A stretch of DNA of 25,710 nt from JTS-RE9 sp964649195 (GCA_964649195.1 CAZYPK010000067.1:1-25710), one strand, 5' to 3'. Shown: positions 1-11,629, counted from the stretch's first letter. Numbers and translations are program-made. The notes: generated by a model not told the origin, from the sequence alone.

Positions 1-61
1 TTCGCTTGCCGCGCGAGTTTCGTTTGCTCAGGCCCCCAAAGCGGGGCCGTCGCAACCGAAT

Positions 62-118
62 CGGCTCGGCGGGAGCCTCGCCCTCCCAAGGGAGCCTCGC
101 TCTCCCAAGGGAGCCTCG
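62..118. repeat. Tandem 19-bp hairpin repeat at left edge
   Basis: Three head-to-tail copies of a 19-bp unit, GGGAGCCTCGCCCTCCCAA with one C-to-T change in copy two and a truncated copy three. Each full copy can fold as GGGAG/CTCCC with a 7-nt loop. Positions 62-88 recur exactly, inverted, at 25666-25692. A separate hairpin, GGCCCC/GGGGCC with a 6-nt loop, lies just upstream at 31-48. I see no gene in 1-262; the frame open from 158 is only an upstream extension of typA. Confidence 0.8.
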
Positions 119-262
119 CCCCCATATGTTTTTACCCTGATCCGACACCATCAGGCCATGATGCATGACCGCCCCTTTGCCGTTATGATGCTCGGCTCGA
201 TTCGCCCGCCCCACCACCGGCAGCGCAAGCACCCTTTCGCCGCCCACACCCCTGCGAGCCTT

Positions 263-2113
263 ATGTCCGCCAACCTCCGTAACGTCGCGATCATTGCCCA
301 CGTTGATCATGGGAAGACCACCCTCGTCGATAAGCTCCTCTACCAGTCGGGCCTCTTCCGCAACTCGGACCTGGACAAACTCGCCGGCGGTCAGCACGGG
401 CTGATCATGGATTCCAACCCGCTTGAACGCGAGCGCGGCATCACCATTCTCAGCAAGAACTGTTCGGTCCCCTATCTCGCCCTCGATGGCACGCTTTACA
501 AGATCAACATCATCGACACCCCCGGCCACGCCGACTTCGGCGGCGAAGTCGAGCGCGTCATGAAGATGGCCGACGGCGTGCTGCTGCTGGTCGATGCCTT
601 CGACGGCCCGATGCCGCAGACGCGATTCGTGCTGCAAAAAGCATTGGAAAACGACCTTCGCCCCATCGTCGTGGTCAACAAGGTCGATCGCCCCGATGCC
701 CGGCCAAGCAACGTGGTGGATGAAGTCTTCGACCTGCTGGTATCGCTGGAGGCCACGGACAAGGCGCTTGATTTTCCCATCGTTTATTGCTCAGGCCGCG
801 ATGGCTGGGCCACGATGAACCTCGATGAGAAGAAGGACAACCTGCGCGACATCTTCGAGGCCATCGTCAACCATGTGCCACAGCCGCTGGTGGCGCCCAA
901 CGAGCCGCTCCAGATGCTGGTGACCACGCTCGATTATTCCGATTACGTCGGCAAGATCGCCATCGGCCGCGTCTTTGCCGGTTCGATTCATTCGGGCGAT
1001 CCGGTGATGGTCATCAATCGCAACGGCAAGCACAGCAGGCAGCGGGTGATGAAGCTGATGCAGTTCGAGGGCCTGGGGCGCAAGGATGTCGATAGCGCCG
1101 GCGCGGGGGACATCTGTGCCGTGGTCGGTCTTGATCCGGTCGATATCGGCGACACGATCGCCTGCGCGGACAACCCCCGGGCCCTCAAGACCATCGCCAT
1201 CGATGAACCGACGCTGAACATGACCATTCGCGTCAACGACAGTCCTTTCTGCGGCAAGGAAGGCACGTATGTCACCAGCCGCCAGATTCGCGAACGGCTG
1301 GAAAAGGAGCTGCAATCCAACGTCGCCCTCAAGGTGACTTTCTCGGCGGATGAGTTTCTTGTCGCCGGTCGCGGCCTGCTGCACCTGGGCATCCTGCTGG
1401 AGAACATGCGGCGCGAGGGGTATGAAATTTCCGCGGGCAAGCCGAAGGTGATCTTCAAGGAGATCGAAGGCGTGAAGATGGAGCCGATCGAACTGCTTTC
1501 GATCGACTGCCCGGTGGCGTGCCAGAATTCGGTGATGGCGATCCTCGGCGACCGCAGAGCCGAGATGGTGCGCATGGATGCGAAGCAGGGAACCACCGGC
1601 TTCACGCACATGGAGTTCACCATCCCCGCGCGCGGCCTGATCGGCCTGCGCTCACGCATGCTCACCGCCACGCAGGGCCAGGCCATCATGCATCACACCT
1701 TCGAGAAATACGAACCGATGCGCGGAGCCATTCCCACCCGATCGCAAGGCGTGATGGTCGCCATGGAAACCGGCCGCGTCACCGCCTACGCCCTGGACAG
1801 CCTTTACGATCGCGGCTTCTTCTTCATCCGTCCCGGCGACCAGATTTACGCCGGCCAGATCGTCGGCGAGCACTGCAAGGACAACGACATCACCGTCAAC
1901 CCGACGCGCGAGAAGAAGCTCTCCAACATGCGCACCACGTCCAAGGATGACGCGGCCCGCATCCGCCCGGCCCGCGACATGTCGATGGAAGCCTGCCTCG
2001 AATACATCTCCGATGATGAGCTTGTCGAGATCACGCCCGGATCGATCCGCATGCGCAAACGGATGCTCAATGAAAGCGATCGCCGGCGCGAGTCGCGGAA
2101 GAATGAGGATTGA
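263..2113 (+). CDS. typA: Translational GTPase TypA/BipA
   Basis: TypA/BipA is a ribosome-associated GTPase of the EF-G family that helps 50S assembly and stress or cold adaptation. The 616-residue product has all the G motifs: P-loop HVDHGKT (13-19), RGIT switch I (58-61), DTPGH (85-89) and NKVD (139-142). A beta-barrel domain II, EF-G-like domains and the TypA-specific C-terminal region follow. Length matches the family (about 600-615). The frame is open from 158, but the family starts close to 'MSANLRNVAIIAHVDHGKTT', so I chose the ATG at 263; no strong Shine-Dalgarno is visible there. It converges on the zinc-ribbon membrane protein gene downstream. Confidence 0.97.
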   Translation: MSANLRNVAIIAHVDHGKTTLVDKLLYQSGLFRNSDLDKLAGGQHGLIMDSNPLERERGITILSKNCSVPYLALDGTLYKINIIDTPGHADFGGEVERVMKMADGVLLLVDAFDGPMPQTRFVLQKALENDLRPIVVVNKVDRPDARPSNVVDEVFDLLVSLEATDKALDFPIVYCSGRDGWATMNLDEKKDNLRDIFEAIVNHVPQPLVAPNEPLQMLVTTLDYSDYVGKIAIGRVFAGSIHSGDPVMVINRNGKHSRQRVMKLMQFEGLGRKDVDSAGAGDICAVVGLDPVDIGDTIACADNPRALKTIAIDEPTLNMTIRVNDSPFCGKEGTYVTSRQIRERLEKELQSNVALKVTFSADEFLVAGRGLLHLGILLENMRREGYEISAGKPKVIFKEIEGVKMEPIELLSIDCPVACQNSVMAILGDRRAEMVRMDAKQGTTGFTHMEFTIPARGLIGLRSRMLTATQGQAIMHHTFEKYEPMRGAIPTRSQGVMVAMETGRVTAYALDSLYDRGFFFIRPGDQIYAGQIVGEHCKDNDITVNPTREKKLSNMRTTSKDDAARIRPARDMSMEACLEYISDDELVEITPGSIRMRKRMLNESDRRRESRKNED

Positions 2114-2227
2114 GTGAAACACGCATCGCCGGCGAACAGGCGCCGCCAGTGCATGTACGCCTCGGCGCAGGGCGCGTCAAGGCTTTGCGCAGACGCACCA
2201 CATTGGATGCACGCATTTGTCATCGCC

Positions 2228-2250
2228 GCCCGTGGTGTGCGGGCTTGTTT
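2228..2250 (+). terminator. Weak possible intrinsic terminator after typA
   Basis: A GCCCG/CGGGC stem with a 7-nt loop is followed by TTGTTT in the spacer between typA and the convergent gene. The stem is only 5 bp, so this is tentative. Confidence 0.3.
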
Positions 2251-2293
2251 CGGTTCGATGAGTCATTTCTTCACTTCACCATCTTCATATGAA

Positions 2294-2902
2294 TCAGATC
2301 ATCTTGCCGCATTCCGGGCAACGATCCCTGCTTGCACGCAGGTCATAGCCGCAACCTTTGCAAAGTCCGGTTGCCGGACAGCCACTGAGTCTCCGACGAT
2401 TCCATCGGCAAGCCATGTAAAGAAAAAAACAAATCAGCGCCCAATGGGGAATCGTCACACGCCACATGACGGTGTGCTGCAAGTTGTACGTGTAAGGTGA
2501 AGATGATGGCGCATAGGTCGTGTCAATCCATAGTGCAAGGTCGAATCCCAGCAAATGAATCCGTGAATCATGATTGGCATCCACGACTTGATCCCAGTAA
2601 AGGTCATAAGCATCGGTTACTCCCCTCTCTTCATGGAACAGCCCGATGCCCGGCCCTCCTCGACCACGATTTGCGATGTGCTCCATGCTCCAACCTGCTC
2701 GACGAGTCCTTAAATCCAAATCATTTGCACCCCATTCGATTCCGTCTGATTTCCAGTGACTTCGATACGCAAAAAAGACGGCTGCACACGCCAATGCAAG
2801 CGCGATGAGGGCGCCGATTGTGTGGAGGAACTTTCGCACATCCCCGATTCTATGATGCCTCTCTCTGAATGGACACGGAATTCTTCCGATCCGATTTTGC
2901 AC
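2294..2902 (-). CDS. Small membrane protein with C-terminal zinc ribbon
   Basis: Function unknown. The 202-residue product has a hydrophobic segment at about 27-46, a polar middle region (50-148), a second hydrophobic segment at about 150-166, and a C-terminal ribbon CxxCGYDLRAS...CPxC (C181, C184, C195, C198) that should bind zinc. This 'GYDLR' ribbon on small membrane proteins is frequent in Planctomycetota (recalled knowledge). The VKOR fusion at 22809-24359 carries a similar ribbon at its N-terminus. The start is uncertain: a GTG at 2839 (residue 22), just before the first membrane segment, is an alternative. The gene is divergent from rpsA and convergent with typA. Confidence 0.75.
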   Translation of the reverse strand: MQNRIGRIPCPFRERHHRIGDVRKFLHTIGALIALALACAAVFFAYRSHWKSDGIEWGANDLDLRTRRAGWSMEHIANRGRGGPGIGLFHEERGVTDAYDLYWDQVVDANHDSRIHLLGFDLALWIDTTYAPSSSPYTYNLQHTVMWRVTIPHWALICFFLYMACRWNRRRLSGCPATGLCKGCGYDLRASRDRCPECGKMI

Positions 2903-3039
2903 CGTCTTTCGTTTCAGTCACTCTGCATCCGCGGAACAGATCATTGCATCGACTTGGACAACCGCCCTTTCCAAGGTAAGCTTGTCGCTTCGAATGGCGG
3001 GGTCCCTTGTCGGGGACACTCTTGTGGAAATCAGCAGAC

Positions 3040-4632
3040 ATGAACACGAACCAGGCCGACGGAACATCCGACCCCAACCAGGTGGATGAGGCATTGCAAC
3101 GAGAGATCGACGAAGCTCTGGCGGGCGAGTCGATTGAGCGGATGATGGAAGCGAGCGAGCCGCCTGCTGCCCAAGGGGAGCAAGGCGATGCAACCGCCGA
3201 CGACGGCGCCATTGCCCACGAGCTCAAGCGCGGCCGCATCGCCGCCATCCGCGATGATGAGGTCTTCGTCGAACTGGCCGGCGTCGGCAAGACGCAAGGC
3301 ATCATCTCGCTGCGGCAGTTCGAGCGGCCCCCGCGCATCGGCTCCATCATGGATTTCGTCGTCTCCAGCTTCGACGAAGCCGAGGGGCTTTATCACCTCT
3401 CGCGCGAAGGCGCCGTCGGCCGGGCGACTTGGGATCAGATCACCAAAGGCTCGGCCGTCGAAGCCCGCGTGGTCGGCTCCAACAAGGGCGGCCTCGAACT
3501 CGAAATGGTCGGCTCCGTCCGCGCCTTCATGCCCGCCAGCCAGGTCGATATCGGCCGCATCGAAGACCTCTCCACCATGGTCGGCCAGAAGGTCCAGGCC
3601 ATCGTGCAGGAACTCGACCGCAAGGCCAAGCGCGTCGTCCTCTCCCGCCGCCAGTTCCTCGAAAAGCAACGCGAACAGCTCAAGGGCAAAACGCTGGCCA
3701 CCCTCGAAGTCGATCAGATCCGCGAAGGCGTCATCAGCAGCGTGATGGAATACGGCGCCTTCGTTGACCTGGGCGGCATCGACGGCCTGATCCACGTCAG
3801 CGACATCAGCTACTCCCGCGTGGACAACCCCGCCGACCACCTCAAGGTCGGCGACAAGGTCAACGTCAAGGTGCTCAAGATCGATCCGGGAAAAGGCCGC
3901 ATCAGCCTCGGCTTGAAACAGATTCAGCCCGATCCCTGGTCCCTCGTGGCGCAGAGCCTGCGCGTGGGCGATCAGGTCAGCGGCCGGGTGACGCGCACCG
4001 CCCCGTTCGGCGCATTCGTCGAAGTCGATAAGGGCGTCGAAGGCCTGTGCCCGATCAGCGAACTGAGTTGGAAACGCATCGGCAAGGTGGAGGATGTGGT
4101 GCAGGCTGATCAGTCGCTGCTGTTCAAGATTCTGGAAATCGATCCTGGCAAACATCGGTTGTCGCTGAGCCTCAAGCAGGCCGCCGGCGATCCGTGGATC
4201 GGCGCGACGGTGACCTATGCGGAAAAGTCGATCGTCCAAGGCACCGTGCTCAGTTGCACCGAGTTCGGGGCGTTCGTGGAGTTGCAGGTGGGCGTGGAAG
4301 GCCTCGTTCACATCAGCGAACTGGACAACAAGCGCGTGAACATGGTGACGGATGTGCTCAGGCCTGGCGATGTGAAGGAGTTCCGCGTATTGACGGTGGA
4401 TGAGGATAATCGCCGGATCAGCCTGTCGCTCAAGCAGGTGGCGGCGCTCACGGAGGATGTGCGCGCCGCCGAGCGAGCCGAGCGCGAAGCCCAGCACGCC
4501 ACGACGGCGGCTTCGCGTCCCGCAGCTCCGGGGGCGGGGGCGGCGAAACCGCGCAAACCGATGGGCAACATGAAAGGCGGCTTGGGCAAGAGCGGAGCGC
4601 TGGGCATGGGACTGGGCGACCTGAAGCTTTAA
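3040..4632 (+). CDS. rpsA: 30S ribosomal protein S1-like, five S1 domains
   Basis: S1 binds mRNA and brings it to the 30S subunit during initiation. The 530-residue product has an acidic N-terminal tail and five S1/OB-fold repeats at about 62-123, 138-204, 226-294, 310-379 and 398-466. Repeats 3-5 carry the classic EYGAFVDL / GLIHVSDIS / RISLGLKQ pattern. Repeat 2 ends in the VLSRRQFLE signature typical of bona fide S1 domain 2. The C-terminus is a low-complexity, basic, Gly/Ala/Pro-rich tail. E. coli S1 has six domains and 557 residues, so this is one domain short. The frame is open from a TTG at 3007; I prefer the ATG at 3040. A long open frame on the opposite strand (3031-4653) is a codon-bias shadow. 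Confidence 0.88.
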   Translation: MNTNQADGTSDPNQVDEALQREIDEALAGESIERMMEASEPPAAQGEQGDATADDGAIAHELKRGRIAAIRDDEVFVELAGVGKTQGIISLRQFERPPRIGSIMDFVVSSFDEAEGLYHLSREGAVGRATWDQITKGSAVEARVVGSNKGGLELEMVGSVRAFMPASQVDIGRIEDLSTMVGQKVQAIVQELDRKAKRVVLSRRQFLEKQREQLKGKTLATLEVDQIREGVISSVMEYGAFVDLGGIDGLIHVSDISYSRVDNPADHLKVGDKVNVKVLKIDPGKGRISLGLKQIQPDPWSLVAQSLRVGDQVSGRVTRTAPFGAFVEVDKGVEGLCPISELSWKRIGKVEDVVQADQSLLFKILEIDPGKHRLSLSLKQAAGDPWIGATVTYAEKSIVQGTVLSCTEFGAFVELQVGVEGLVHISELDNKRVNMVTDVLRPGDVKEFRVLTVDEDNRRISLSLKQVAALTEDVRAAERAEREAQHATTAASRPAAPGAGAAKPRKPMGNMKGGLGKSGALGMGLGDLKL

Positions 4633-4666
4633 GATTGAAACAAGCGAAGGCAAAAGGCGAATGCTT

Positions 4667-4744
4667 ATTGCTTAATGCTTATCGAAAAGAGGCGGACCGA
4701 AGCATCGCACCGGCCGAACGTACTGGCAATAAGAAATAAGCAAT
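4667..4744. repeat. AT-rich imperfect inverted repeat
   Basis: The arms at 4667-4682 (ATTGCTTAATGCTTAT) and 4729-4744 (ATAAGAAATAAGCAAT) pair at 13 of 16 positions around a 46-nt loop. The tract consists of GCTTATT/AATAAG words, unlike the GC-rich surroundings, in the gap between rpsA and the O-antigen ligase gene. It has no U-tract, so a terminator role is not shown. Confidence 0.5.
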
Positions 4745-4821
4745 CACCAATAAGTAATAACCAATCGCCTTCCTCCGTCTTTCCCGTCAGGCGCCATATC
4801 CCCACTCGCTACACTGCACTC

Positions 4822-7233
4822 ATGGGCCAACGCCGTCGATTGCAGGAACACGCATCGGTCTCTCCGCCGCCGGTACGCGAGGCCGGTGCGGGCCGGGCGG
4901 ATCATGCGCTCACCGGCCTGTCGCTGACCATCCTCCTGCTCGCGCTGGTTCGCTGCCTGATCCCCTTCACCGCGAACCTGCTTTGGGAATCCGACCCGCG
5001 GCAATCGATGCAGGCCGGCCGGTTCACGGACGATCCCATCGAAGATCAGACCATCCCCGTCCTCTTCTTCGGCCCCACCGGGGCGGCGGTGTTCGATCTC
5101 CTGAGCATGACCGCGGCGGGGTTCGCCCTGCTTCTGCATCGAAAGGCCGGCGGCCGCCTGCGGATCGGCTCGATCAGCGCCGCGATCATCGGCATCATCT
5201 TCTGCTTCATCCATGCCCGATCGAACATCGAAAACGCCTTCCACTGCGGCTCGTGGATCGGGGCGATCAGCCTCGCCATCGCCGCCCTTCATCTGGCGGA
5301 GCGACCGCGCCAACGCCGCTGGTTCATCGCGGCGCTGATCGCGCTGGCCGTACCGCTGGCCGTTGATGCGACGCGCTTCGTCTGGCTCGATCACGCGGAA
5401 ACGATCGAGATTTTCAAGCAGAACGAACAATCATTTCTCGCTTCGCGCGGCTGGACGGAAGGTTCACCCGAACATCGGATGTACCTTCGCCGCATGTCGT
5501 TCGTCGAGCCGACGGGGGCGTTTTCCTTTTCCAACATTCTCGGTTCGATCGCCGCCGCCCTGGCGATGCTCGCCGGCGGCGTCGCAATCGGGCTCTGGCG
5601 AAAGCGGCGCGAGTGGAGGCATCGCTGGCTTCTGCCTGCCGGGGTTGCGGCGGTAAGCCTGTGGACGGTTTACCTCACGCACTCCAAGGGTGCGCCGGTG
5701 GCCTTGATGATGTCGCTGCTGGTTGTGGCGCTGGCGTGCCGGGGGTGCCGGGGCATCGGGCATGAGCGGTGGCGCAGGTTCGTGCCGGTGGCCGCCATCG
5801 CCCTGGTCTTTGCCGCGATGTTCATCGTCATCGCCCGCGGCATGATGGGACCGCCTTCGAGCGATGAAGGCGAACGCAGCCTGCTCTTCCGCTGGCACTA
5901 CTGGCAGGCCGCGGCACGCATCGCCACCAGCGACGCCGGCCACGCCATCCTCGGCAGCGGCCCGTCACAGTTCGGCGATGACTACCACTGGGCCAAAAAC
6001 CCCCTGAATCCCGAAGAGGTTCGCAGCGCCCACAACGTCTTCATCGACTACATCGCCATGCTCGGCATCGGCGGGGTCATCCTCTCCGCCTTGCTGCTCA
6101 CCTGGCTCGCACAGGCGGCCCGACAAATCGGAGAGGAACCGCCATCATCCGCCGGGATCGAGCAGACCGGTGACCAGACCACGAACAGCACCGCCGCCCC
6201 ATCGCTCAACGTCGCGCCTGCCGACATGGCGTGGACCGTTCTCTTTCTGCTCTTCCTCTTCGGCATCGATTACCTCGTGCGCGGCCCGGCCTTCGGCACG
6301 CCCGAACGATTCCTCATCTGGGCCGCTGGCATGATCGGCATGTTCTTCCTCGTCGCCGTGCTGCCTTCGAAAAACTGGCTCGATCACATCGGCGCGCGAC
6401 TGGGCCTGCTCGGCGCCGCGGCACTGCTGCTCATTCATGCCCAGATCGAAATGACCTACTTCCAGGCCTCCTCCGCCCCCATCGCCTGGCTGATCGTCGC
6501 CGTCGCGGGAAGCAGGGAACAGGAGCAGGAGCAGAAGCAGGGGCAGACCAAACCAACGCATACAAAACTGCCACTGCCACTGCTCCTGCTCCTGCTTCTG
6601 CCGCTGCTCCTGCTCCTGCTCCTGACTCTGCCGATTGCAAAACAGCAATCGCTCCTGGCCGATGCGGAACAGACGCTGCGGCAAAGGCCGGCATCGTGGC
6701 GGCAATTTCACCGGACGCTCGCCCTGCTCGAAGAGGCGCAGACCATCGGCCCGTTCAACGTGAAACCCTACGAGTGGCAGTCGCGACTGGCGATGGAGGC
6801 GGCGGCGAGTCTCGGGGCGCAGCTCAAAGGCGTGCGCGAAGAGAAGATTCGCAAAGAGACCGGCGAGGAAATCCGCAGGCTCACGATGATCTCCCTGGCC
6901 GCTCACGATCGCGCCCGGGAGCGAGGCTTCAAATCACTCACGCTGCTGAGACAGGAAGCGCAGCTGCGACTCTATGCGGCCGAGATTCTCAGCGAACCCG
7001 CCTACGCGCAGGAGTCGCTGGCCTTGTGGCGCCGGCTTCTGACGCATCGTCCCTACGCATGGCAGGACCGCGTCGAGATCGCCGAACTGCTCTGGCGCAT
7101 CGGCAACAGGAGCGAAGCCGTGGAACATTACCGCCAGGCCCTCAAGCTCAGCGATGCCCTCTATCTCGAACCGACGCGGATGATGCCGGCGCTCGAACGA
7201 CTGCGGATCGAAAAGCGGATCGCGGAGGAATGA
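4822..7233 (+). CDS. O-antigen ligase/Wzy-type polytopic membrane protein
   Basis: Proteins of this family polymerise or ligate surface glycans in the inner membrane. The 803-residue product has many hydrophobic segments, a Wzy_C-like stretch (YLTHSKGAPVALMMSLLV, about 284-301), and the typical periplasmic-loop region LGSGPSQF followed by SAHNVFIDYIAMLGIGG (about 377-418). The C-terminal 190 residues are soluble and helical with TPR-like repeats (about 730-780), a known architecture for O-antigen ligase homologues. Residues 564-605 are an in-frame simple-sequence stretch: Glu/Gln-rich, then a poly-Leu membrane segment. The start was chosen at the ATG at 4822; the frame upstream to 4675 runs through the AT-rich repeat. 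Substrate is not predictable. The TGA stop abuts hairpin repeat A. Confidence 0.82.
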   Translation: MGQRRRLQEHASVSPPPVREAGAGRADHALTGLSLTILLLALVRCLIPFTANLLWESDPRQSMQAGRFTDDPIEDQTIPVLFFGPTGAAVFDLLSMTAAGFALLLHRKAGGRLRIGSISAAIIGIIFCFIHARSNIENAFHCGSWIGAISLAIAALHLAERPRQRRWFIAALIALAVPLAVDATRFVWLDHAETIEIFKQNEQSFLASRGWTEGSPEHRMYLRRMSFVEPTGAFSFSNILGSIAAALAMLAGGVAIGLWRKRREWRHRWLLPAGVAAVSLWTVYLTHSKGAPVALMMSLLVVALACRGCRGIGHERWRRFVPVAAIALVFAAMFIVIARGMMGPPSSDEGERSLLFRWHYWQAAARIATSDAGHAILGSGPSQFGDDYHWAKNPLNPEEVRSAHNVFIDYIAMLGIGGVILSALLLTWLAQAARQIGEEPPSSAGIEQTGDQTTNSTAAPSLNVAPADMAWTVLFLLFLFGIDYLVRGPAFGTPERFLIWAAGMIGMFFLVAVLPSKNWLDHIGARLGLLGAAALLLIHAQIEMTYFQASSAPIAWLIVAVAGSREQEQEQKQGQTKPTHTKLPLPLLLLLLLPLLLLLLLTLPIAKQQSLLADAEQTLRQRPASWRQFHRTLALLEEAQTIGPFNVKPYEWQSRLAMEAAASLGAQLKGVREEKIRKETGEEIRRLTMISLAAHDRARERGFKSLTLLRQEAQLRLYAAEILSEPAYAQESLALWRRLLTHRPYAWQDRVEIAELLWRIGNRSEAVEHYRQALKLSDALYLEPTRMMPALERLRIEKRIAEE
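6512..6631. repeat. Simple-sequence inverted repeat inside the O-antigen ligase gene
   Basis: A purine-rich GGAGCA arm (6512-6546) is followed, after about 20 nt, by a pyrimidine-rich CTGCTC arm (6568-6631). For example, 6520-6540 is complementary to 6592-6618 apart from a 6-nt insertion. The first arm encodes a Glu/Gln run and the second a poly-Leu run. The 21-bp word at 6568-6588 recurs at 19 of 21 positions at 15879-15899, at the end of cinA. Confidence 0.75.
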
Positions 7234-7237
7234 TCGG

Positions 7238-7422
7238 GAGCCGCGACGTAACACGTCGCGGACGTGACCGGCCTGAAGGGATGAAAATCGCGCAGTTTGT
7301 GAAAGACCTCGAAAATCGTGGAACGCAGGAAAAATGAGACACAGGAAAGAGGCCGCCTATCCACTGCGCCGCCTTGCGCCCCTTCAGTTCGTTCACGTCC
7401 GCGACGTGTTACGTCGCGGCTC
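7238..7422. repeat. REPIN-like inverted pair A-B in a convergent gene gap
   Basis: Copy A (hairpin 7241-7261, forward) and copy B (hairpin 7399-7419, reverse) are identical palindromes: 9-bp stem CCGCGACGT/ACGTCGCGG and AAC loop. Each is preceded by GAG and followed by an inward-facing tail (ACGTGA...CTGAAGGG). About 100 bp separate the tails. The pair fills the 206-bp gap between the stop codons of the O-antigen ligase gene (7231-7233) and ispE (7440-7442). Each hairpin lies 3' of its gene in sense orientation, so it may end or protect both transcripts. No transposase is nearby. Confidence 0.85.
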
Positions 7423-7439
7423 TTGTCCCGAACTCAGCT

Positions 7440-8393
7440 TCACAGCGTGCGCGTCGCAAGAGCCCGCAGTCCCGTGGTCGCGGTGACTTTCCGCGCCAGT
7501 TCCTTGGCCGTCAGGGTGCCGGGGGCTCCGGAGGCGCCGGGAGCGATGACGAAAAGCGTCGAGCCGGAGCCGGTGATATGCACCGGCAGGCTCAGCTCCG
7601 CTTCGACTTTTGATTTCGCCTCGCGCAGCTCGGGCCGGACCATGCACGCAGGCTCGGCCAGATCGTTGAACGGTCCGTTCCGCGGAATCGTCACCGCCGA
7701 TGTCAGCGATTTCACCCGGCCAAGTTCCACCGCCTTCACTTCCTTTTCGCTTGGCGCAAAACCGTGAAGCTCATCAAACGTCTTGTAAACAGGCCCGGTC
7801 GGACAACCGAACGACGGCAGGATGAGCACAAGATCAAGCGTCCCCTGGCGCGGCGCCGGCGTGATCTCCTCACCGAATCCCGTGACGATCGCGCTGGGCA
7901 CCCCGCGCGAAACACCCAGCCCAAAGGCGACATCGCTGCCCAATTCCCGGCTGATCGCCAGCAGATCCCTGGGATGCACATGCAGATCAAACAGGCGATC
8001 CAGCGCGACCAGCGTCTGTGCCGCATTGCTCGATCCGCCGCCCAGCCCCGCGCCGGCGGGAATGCGCTTGTACAAGCGAAGCTCAACCGGCAAGGCACGA
8101 CCGATGTGTTGTTCCAACATCGCATGGGCACGGAAGCACATATCTTTCTCGATGGGCCAATTCACGATGCCCATCGGCTGACCGGTCTCTTCATCGGTTT
8201 CAAACTCGATGATGAACTCGCTGGGACCATCGCTGCGCCGGGTGAGTTTGAGCGAGTCGGCAAAATTGACCGCGACCATCCAACTGGCGATCGGGTGCAT
8301 CCCGCGCTCATCAGGCGAACCGACCGAAAGCGCGAGGTTGACCTTGGCGGGACAGGAAAGTTGCAGCGATGGAGCCGGGCGGTTGTCGGTCAT
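7440..8393 (-). CDS. ispE: 4-diphosphocytidyl-2-C-methyl-D-erythritol kinase
   Basis: IspE phosphorylates the 2-hydroxyl of CDP-methylerythritol with ATP in the MEP pathway for isoprenoid precursors (cytosol). The 317-residue product has the GHMP-kinase motifs in order: substrate motif CPAKVNL with its Lys (14-20), ATP-binding PAGAGLGGGSSNA (112-124), GSDVAF with the catalytic Asp (152-157), and motif 3 TGSGSTLF near the C-terminus. Its ATG overlaps the STAS gene's stop codon as ATGA, which implies translational coupling. It is last in the gyrA-STAS-ispE run. The stop TGA starts a 23-nt segment leading into hairpin copy B. Its partner in isoprenoid supply, a polyprenyl synthase, lies at 11813. 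Confidence 0.95.
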   Translation of the reverse strand: MTDNRPAPSLQLSCPAKVNLALSVGSPDERGMHPIASWMVAVNFADSLKLTRRSDGPSEFIIEFETDEETGQPMGIVNWPIEKDMCFRAHAMLEQHIGRALPVELRLYKRIPAGAGLGGGSSNAAQTLVALDRLFDLHVHPRDLLAISRELGSDVAFGLGVSRGVPSAIVTGFGEEITPAPRQGTLDLVLILPSFGCPTGPVYKTFDELHGFAPSEKEVKAVELGRVKSLTSAVTIPRNGPFNDLAEPACMVRPELREAKSKVEAELSLPVHITGSGSTLFVIAPGASGAPGTLTAKELARKVTATTGLRALATRTL

Positions 8394-8749
8394 TCGTCCT
8401 CTTCCGCTTCGCCGTCTTCAATCTGGAGGCCGGCCAATGCGAGAGGCACGTTCTGGGCGAACTCGAAAACCTTGTCCAGACCGGTGGTGAGAAAGACCGC
8501 CCACAGCGCATCGGAAAAACCGGTGATGCGCAGCTTGGAATTGCGATCGATCGCCTCCTTGCGAATGCGCAGAAGCTGCGAAAGATTGGAGCTGTTGACG
8601 TGGTTGACACCTGAGAAATCGAGCACGATGTCAGGCATTTTCTCGGCGGCGTGAGCCTTGTCCTTGACCTGCAACAGGTCTTCGCTCAATGCCGGTTCCT
8701 CATCGAGTTGGACGAGCCAGATTTTTTCGGACCATTCTTCGATGGGCAT
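8390..8749 (-). CDS. STAS-domain anti-sigma-factor-antagonist-like protein
   Basis: STAS proteins of the SpoIIAA/RsbV type release a sigma factor or effector by binding a kinase partner, controlled by Ser phosphorylation. The 119-residue product is essentially one STAS domain with the core LDFSGVNHVNSSNLSQLLRI (43-62). In SpoIIAA the equivalent site is DSSG with the first Ser phosphorylated; here the Asp is Asn52 and the matching Ser is Ser53. The C-terminus is acidic (EDGEAEEDE). The start is the ATG at 8749, with AGAGG 5 nt upstream; the longer frame to 8809 reads through an 8-bp tandem repeat. No kinase or phosphatase partner is in the window, so the target is unknown. Confidence 0.8.
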   Translation of the reverse strand: MPIEEWSEKIWLVQLDEEPALSEDLLQVKDKAHAAEKMPDIVLDFSGVNHVNSSNLSQLLRIRKEAIDRNSKLRITGFSDALWAVFLTTGLDKVFEFAQNVPLALAGLQIEDGEAEEDE

Positions 8750-8763
8750 GGGAACCTCTGGAA

Positions 8764-8801
8764 AAGCAAGAAAGCAAGAAAGCAAGAAAACAAGAAAGCA
8801 G
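8764..8801. repeat. 8-bp tandem repeat between gyrA and the STAS gene
   Basis: About four and a half copies of AAGCAAGA (one copy AAACAAGA) lie in the 71-bp gap, in what would be the 5' leader of the STAS gene on the minus strand. Changes in copy number could move the ribosome-binding site relative to upstream signals; this is inference. Confidence 0.8.
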
Positions 8802-8820
8802 AAAAGCATCTCGACCCTAC

Positions 8821-11577
<2,757 letters not shown>

Positions 11578-11629
11578 GGGAGATTCGAGTTCCTTCCGCA
11601 GTCGGCGTTGCATCCGTTCGCAGCCCGAT

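Noticed and set aside
3031..4653. 540-residue open frame opposite the S1 gene
   Set aside because: It is antisense to a gene with five clear S1 domains; its Ala/Asp/His/Leu-rich composition is the mirror of GC-rich codon bias.
7148..7396. 82-residue minus frame starting in the tail of hairpin copy B
   Set aside because: It runs through the repeat pair and into the antisense of the O-antigen ligase gene, and shows no conserved features; its start falls in the repeat tail.
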